The position numbers and the translations under genes are program-made. A DNA stretch of 64,000 bases from Myxocyprinus asiaticus. Taxonomy: Eukaryota > Chordata > Actinopteri > Cypriniformes > Catostomidae. Of this stretch, positions 58,501-64,000 are shown one piece after another (position 1 is the first letter of the stretch; the number at the start of each line of letters is the position of its first letter). The DNA is taken from positions 248,001 to 312,000 of the forward strand of contig NC_059388.1 in the NCBI RefSeq assembly GCF_019703515.2. The letters are read 5' to 3'. Under the pieces are notes generated by a model, which had not been told where the DNA came from, ran no database searches, and saw only the letters and a program-made list of their open reading frames with translations.

Positions 58501-60323
58501 AATGACTGCATCGCCAAGGACCCCTCTGTCAAGCTCCTGAAGTTTGCAGACGACACCACTGTCATTGGTCTCATCCAAGATGACGATGAGTCTGCATACA
58601 GAAGGGAGGTTGAACAGCTAGGTGTCTGGTGCAGTCAAAACAACCTTGAGCTGAACACGCTCAAAACGGTGTTGAACACCCCAACACTGACCCCCCACAC
58701 CATTCTAAACAGCACTGTGGCAGCAGTGGAGTCATTCAGATTCCTGGGCACTACCATCTCACAGGACCTGAAGTGGGAGACCCACATTGACTCAACCTGC
58801 CACAGGTGCTGCTGATACAGTTCTACTCAGCGGTCATTGAGTCTGTCCTCTGCACTTCAATAACTGTCTGGTTTGGTTCAGCTACGAAATCAGACATCAG
58901 AAGACTACAAAGGAAAGTTCGGACCGCTGAGAGGATTATTGGTTGCCCCCTGCCCACCCCCACCTTCAAGAACTATACACTTCCAGAGTGTGGAAAAAGG
59001 CTGGAAAAATCACTCTGGACCCCACTCACCCTGCCCACTACCTTTTTGAACTGTTGCCTTCTGGCCGACGCTTCAGAGCTCTGAGCACCAGAACCGTCAG
59101 GCACAGGAACAGTTTTTTCCCCTCAGGCTATGCATCTCATGAACAGTTAAATTGCCCCATTGAGCAATAACTATGTGCAATACACAGTTTAGTCTTTTTA
59201 TATTTATCCAACACATCCAACCTCTTCTGCCATTTCATTCCTCTTAAATAAAATAAAAAAAAAATAAAAAACATTTGCACTGTACATAACAGATTTGTAT
59301 TTGTACTGTACATAACAGATAACATATTTGTATTAGATTGCACTACGTATGTGTATGTGTGTATGTACGTATGTGTATAACTATTTTTTATTTTTTATTA
59401 TTATCTATGTTTTTCTGCTGTTTTTGTATTGTTGTACACTGGAAGCTCCTGTCACCAAGATAAATTCCTTGTATGTGTAAGCATGCTTGGCAATAAAGCT
59501 GATTCTGATTCTGATTCTAAAACTATTGCAGTCTGAATTAAATCTCAGTAACGCACAACCCTTTCCCTGAACTGGAGAATCAGTATTTTTACTTAAGTAC
59601 TTGACTTAAAACTTAAAATGGTTATGACATTGATTTATTTCATCACTGGGGTTATATGCAGTTAAGAAAATCACTGGCAAATGTAATTTTGCATCAGTGT
59701 GGAGCAAGGGAAATAATTGAAACGATTTACAGACTGTAACAGTCACACAGTTTTCTCACTCATACATGGCCATTAAAGTAAACAGAAAATATAAAACGGC
59801 CAAATAACAAAATAAGATGAGGCATGGTGTAAAGTTACGTTAGCAGCAGTGCAGAAATTACTTTTAACATGGGGGCGATGAGGAAACATATATAGAAAAT
59901 CAATTTTAAGTGGCTACTACTTACAGAAACACGTGTTGAAATACTAATATGTCATGCTTGGGTGGGGACAAAAAGTAAACAGGACTTTACGGTGCTGCCT
60001 TGCTGCCGTCTTGACAAAGCGCTCTGGGATGCTTTCGCTTCAAGTGTGTGTTCTTGGCGGTTGTACTGCTGTGATAAGCCATTTCCAATTTGCATAGCTT
60101 ACACAGCACCACATTGTTGGGTCTGTGGCTAAAATACTCCCACGCTTTATATGAACGTGGGCGAGTTTTTTTTAGCTGCAGCTTGTTCTTCGGGGGAATA
60201 CATGCTTAAACCGGGCGCTGCCATTTTAATTACTCCTTTGCGACACACCGACGCATGTTATGCAAATCTATGTATTTCTGTAATCGATGACGTCGATTAC
60301 GTCGATGAATCGTCCCAGCCCTA
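55562..60323. mobile_element. hAT-type element with nested LINE
   Basis: The ends are TAGGGCTGCACC and the inverse of TAGGGCTGGGACG, with a perfect 8-bp duplication CTTGTTTG (55554-55561 and 60324-60331). The element's own sequence is about 55562-56280 and 59521-60323, with no transposase recognised. Inside the left part, a block of about 50 bp (attagtgcaatttgag...) occurs twice, at 56053-56108 and 56244-56295. A LINE of about 3.2 kb fills the middle. Confidence 0.88.
56280..59520 (+). pseudogene. CR1/L2-type LINE with endonuclease-RT pseudogene
   Basis: A nearly complete element ending in (tgattc)n after ggcaataaagc. The N-terminus has a hydrophobic stretch (VWSTPIVLLFLFVCPVF) and then breaks. 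Endonuclease motifs are FTETWLSEAIPDSA, IILGDFNKANLTR and LGLSDHCLVHLLP. RT motifs are RKASGPNGVSPAFL, ILFVDFSSTFNTIIP, GSPQGCVLSPLLFSLYTND and LLKFADDTTVIGLI, a good FADD box. The C-terminal part (SITVWFGSATKSDIRRLQRK) is in a third frame. Stops and shifts near 56518, 56890, 57300, 58060 and 58810 split it. The exact clade (L2 or Rex1/Babar) is not settled by eye. Confidence 0.88.
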
Positions 60324-60516
60324 CTTGTTTGGGAGTCATCCCGTTCTGTGGAGATGTTTTTTCAGGGTTTTTCCTGGGTCAAAAATGATTGAGTAGTGCA
60401 AGTGATCCAACTTTGCGCTATCCTGTAAATATCGGGAAGCCTGCTGGACTTCAGAGATAGCACGTGAGACATTCACATGAAACACAGATGAGCATGTCAG
60501 ATGATACGCATATTAA

Positions 60517-63210
60517 AGGGGTCATGTCGTGAGGAATCAAATTTTCTTTGATATTTTTACATTAAAGAGGTTTTTCTACTATAAAAACATATTGTAAATT
60601 TCAGAACTCCAACCTTAATCTCCAGTGCAAAAAAAGCATTTATTGAAACCAAGCTGCAAAAACACTTCATTCTCTACTTACGTGACTTCCCTATGTCACT
60701 AGGGGTACATAAATTCATGACTGCCTCTACAGCAAAAAAACATCAACACCTACTTTACATCTACTTTGGTCCTGCCCACTGGTGCTCAGTTTGTACTCAG
60801 AGAGAGAGAGAGAGAGCAGGACAGACAGGCCTACTGTGGCCTCACTATTCCTGAACACCAAAGGGGACCCATCTGGACTATTTTTGATTATTTTTCTATA
60901 TATTCATGCACTAGACAGACATCTTTGACCGCTTGATACATATCTCGGACCTCTTTGTAAAGTTAAACCTTTCAAAAGGAGAAGCCATTCGGATTCATTC
61001 AGCTGCTCTGCCTCTTGTTGATGCGTTTCCAGCGATGTGATGCTGTATGTGTGCATCTTATTCATACACTGTGTGTGTGTGTCATGTGGATGTGTCTTCA
61101 GCATATTTCAGCATGGATTGCATTCCAGTAACCAGTCATAATACAATTCAAGCTTTGCAAAGCAACTATTATTGAAGGAAGGGGCAGATAATAACACTTG
61201 GACCCAATGCAAAACAGTAAGTAAACAGTTCCATTCATGAATATTTCAAATGTCATGACCGGTTGATAGTTTATGGTGCTGAGTGTTGAGTTGTATGGAG
61301 CAGTTGTGCTTGAGATGAACAGTTTAAATATATTCGGGCGCAATGTGTTGGATGTGCATTATGTGTAAACCCTGAAATGTAGTTTTATAATATTGTGGGG
61401 TTGTTCATTCTCTTCCGATTGTGTTTCAAATATGGCTGATTTTGAGGGGCTGCACGATGTTAGCTAGAGGTCGACCGATAGTGGATTTTACCGATACTGA
61501 TAACTAAGTTGGGCAGCACCTGCCGATAACCAATTAATCAACCGATAGTTTTAAAAATTGATAATGAATGAAAAAAATAACACTCAAATTAAAATAGTGC
61601 TGAACTTTATTACAAAACTAAACAGTACTGACTGAACCAAGAAAATGTATTGTACTTTCTTAAATTAAATAAATATATAAATATTAATATATATGAATAT
61701 ATTTGAATATATATTCAAATTTTAAAGTCAGCTGAATTTTAAATTGACATTGTTTCCTTAGTCCACAAGAGGGTGCATTAAATCCATAAACCATTCAGCA
61801 CCATTATATTATTGCACAGAACATTCCTGTCCTCGCTGTTAAAAAAAACATTATATTTCAACTAATGTGCATAAAATAAATAAATAAAAAGTTTTAGTTT
61901 GTCCATATTTTCAAATGTTAAATCAAAAGTAAAATGAGGGGGAAAACGCTTCAATAGACAGTTCACATGGTGTTACACTTGCAATGATTCCTTCTAGTCC
62001 AGACTCAAGCTTCATAATAACAGTGAAATACCACATTGTTTTTTTTATTCAGTACAGTTGTATGTAGAGTAGCAATATTCCCAGATAGCAGTGGTATTCG
62101 GCTGAACTCAGTGGTGAAGCGGCTCAGACTATGAGCCCAGGCCAGGGGCTGTTCAATCAGACAAAACACAACAGACTGGAACCAAACGCGAGGATCTCGA
62201 TACACACATTTCCAAGCTGAACATCTTTCCTGACAAAGCGTTTACAAAACTCATTGTTTAATCTGAGAAACACTTATAAGAGAGCAAGACGCAACGGCCA
62301 AAGACCTCCACCAACTGTAAGGGGCTCTTCATACCGAACGCTTTTGCAACCATCCATTTGTTTTTCTATGTAAACGCATGCTAGGCGAACATCTTTGTTT
62401 CCCTTTGTTTTGTTTTTTATCCAGCGTCTCGTGCAGGAGTGCTGGTTTTTAGATGATGTGTCTTATTAAAAAGAACTTTATAAGCATATTGAAATTGCTT
62501 TCTGTTAAATTGTATTTGTTGCGCTGTGTCTAGCCTTTTTTAGTACAAGAATGCGATCGATCTGAAGTCATCGTATTACAGTGAGGATAATTTTTTTTTA
62601 TTGAAATCAGATGCGTTTCTGATTTGTTTATACGTTTCTCTCGGCTGCATGAAGATATGAATTTGCTTTCTCATGTTACTAGCTTTAAATCTGCTGTTCT
62701 CTACTAATGCAGCTTCTAGTCAACAAATTAATTACTTTATAATATGATAACGTGTACTGTAGTGTACTGTATATATACCTTTTCGTTGTTGATGTTTTAA
62801 ATCCGCATCTGAAGTGTTCCACTCCATGCAGTGTTGTCTCACGTGTCAAAACAAACACCACAAGGCATCAGTGAAGTGATAGTTTTTATTTTGCCTCTAG
62901 AGGCCACTCTCATACTGTATAGCGACAGCGGACCCTTCCCAGCCACTCCAGCACCGGATGCAACGGGGAAAAACTATCGATGTGGACTTTTGACGATAAC
63001 CAATCGTTAACCAGAAATCTGTTATTGTGCCGATTAATCGGCAAAACGATATATCGGTCGACCTCTAATGTTAGCCAATTATAACACTGGGCGTTTACAT
63101 TAAAGTTTTAAGGAGGGGCTTAAGCCAAAACCAAGCGTTTCAAATAGAGGGCCAGACAGGGTGGAAAATTATCATATATCACTAAATAATGACAAATGGC
63201 AAAAAAAACC
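60517..63210 (+). mobile_element. TTAA-flanked MITE, copy 3, split by hAT
   Basis: Starts AGGGGTCATGTCGTGAGGAA after TTAA (60513-60516) and follows copy 1 closely (tgcccactggtgctcagttt, ggggacccatctggactatt). Its right end is worn and meets TTAATGGGGTCATGTCATG at 63211, which looks like the start of another copy in direct orientation. Without the hAT insert it is about 1.1 kb. It shows the undisturbed site of the nested copy in intron 2. Confidence 0.75.
61465..63067. mobile_element. hAT-type element with perfect target duplication
   Basis: A 1603-bp element with exact 16-bp terminal inverted repeats TAGAGGTCGACCGATA and a perfect 8-bp duplication ATGTTAGC (61457-61464 and 63068-63075). No transposase is encoded; the interior is AT-rich. 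It is the reference copy for the family members at 43141-47540 and 26144. Confidence 0.93.
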
Positions 63211-63422
63211 TTAATGGGGTCATGTCATGAGGAATCAAAATTTACTTGATCTTTGGACATATTCTTCCTGGCCATAAAAAAAAGTTGCCGTTTGGATTTA
63301 AATAAGCAGACACTTCAGAGTCTATGATTGGATCATTATTGCAGTGATTAATATGTTTCAGCTGGCAACAATTATTTTAACCCTAACTGATGCGGTGTGC
63401 AGCTTCTCATTTCTTAAACAAC

Positions 63423-64000
63423 CATGTCGAAAGATGTATCCTGTGGTCGTGGAAAAGATGTTACTGTGTTTCAGAAGGGGCAAATTATTGGCCTGCATCA
63501 AGCAAAGAAAACAACTAAGGAGATTTCTGAAATCCCTGGAATTGGGTTAAGAACTGTCCAACGCATTATTAAAACCTGGAAGGATAGTGGTCAGCTTCAC
63601 GAAGGGAATGTAGTCAGAAGAAAATCTTGAATGATCGTGATCAGAGATCACTAAAACGCTTGAAGTCACATCATAAAAAAATCAACAGTAGAACTCACGG
63701 CTGTGTTTAATAGTGAAAGTAAGAGGATTTCCACACGCACAATGCAACGAGAACTTACAAGATTGGGACTAAACAGCTGTTTGGCCACAAGAAAGCCACT
63801 TGTGAGTGAGGCTAATAGGAAAACATGACTTCAGTTTGCTAGGGAGCATAAAGATTGGACTGTGGAGCAATGGAAAAAGGTAATTTGGTCCAGATTTACT
63901 CTATCCCAAAGCAATGGGCATGTCAGGGTAAGAAGGGAAGCACATGAAGCGATGCACCCGTCATGCATAGTGCCCACTGTACAAGCCTCTGGAGGCAGTG
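63423..64000 (+). pseudogene. Tc1-type transposase, 5' part (runs off window)
   Basis: Starts MSKDVSCGRGKDVTVFQKGQ at 63423, then a helix-turn-helix (TTKEISEIPGIGLRTVQRII) and a basic linker that ends in a stop (EGNVVRRKS-stop at 63630). Further pieces in shifted frames (KSTVELTAVFNSESKRIS, RTMQRELTRLGLNSC, FAREHKDWTVEQWKK) continue to the window edge. The catalytic residues lie beyond 64000 or in the damaged end. It is a third Tc1 family in this window, inactive. The bases 63250-63422 are its 5' non-coding part. Confidence 0.85.

Noticed and set aside
41205..64000. A sixth usp15 exon in the rest of the window.
   Set aside because: No reading matching the expected continuation of the ubiquitin-like domain with AG/GT borders was seen.

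Overview
This window looks like nuclear DNA of a teleost fish, most likely a cyprinid. The evidence is a spliced vertebrate gene (usp15) with GT-AG introns, dense fish-type transposons (L1, CR1/L2-type LINEs, Ty3/gypsy, Tc1, hAT, TTAA-flanked MITEs, tRNA-derived SINEs), and many (CA)n, (TA)n and (CT)n microsatellites. It holds no bacterial operon, CRISPR array or phage. The only host gene I can support is the 5' part of usp15 on the + strand: five coding exons (25151-25239, 25686-25813, 31531-31661, 33207-33333, 41059-41204). They splice in frame into 207 codons covering the DUSP domain and most of the following ubiquitin-like domain. A CpG-rich promoter with a perfect CRE (25091-25098) precedes it. 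The gene runs off the right edge inside intron 5, which is longer than 22 kb here.

Upstream intergenic part (1-25060). A broken L1 (1-4926) abuts a minus-strand Ty3/gypsy element (4927-9572). In that element protease is followed directly by integrase, the Gmr1-like order, and a 1.86-kb solo LTR with a 4-bp target duplication sits between the two domains. Next come a CR1/L2-type LINE tail, a tRNA-Leu 3' half, a 5S rRNA fragment joined to the 3' end of a Tx1-like L1, an LTR, a Tc1 transposase fragment and a complete Tc1 element (13272-14892) with one premature stop. Two L1 copies lie head to head (15705-23406), one of them split by a SINE. A 35-bp piece matching the usp15 exon-2/intron-2 junction lies at 15623-15657.

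Gene part (25060-64000). The usp15 introns hold nested insertions. Intron 2 has a dead Tc1 copy and a hAT element that contains a TTAA-flanked MITE, which itself contains an inverted copy of the same MITE. Intron 4 has a hAT element split by two head-to-head L1 copies. Intron 5 has LINE tails, two hAT elements sharing one 8-bp target, an L1 with a 16-bp target duplication, a sister copy of the dead Tc1, a solo gypsy LTR, a tandem array of about 3.1 kb, a hAT element carrying a whole CR1/L2-type LINE, another TTAA MITE split by a hAT element, and the start of a further Tc1 transposase.

All transposon genes seen here are broken by stops or frameshifts. I found no clear sign of a new multi-gene system. 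The points most worth checking are the 5S/tRNA-Leu/Tx1-like LINE junction, the duplicated usp15 splice junction, the shared-target hAT pair, the long inverted MITE pair in intron 2 and the two-size tandem array. Family names rest on motif recognition by eye; no database search was run.
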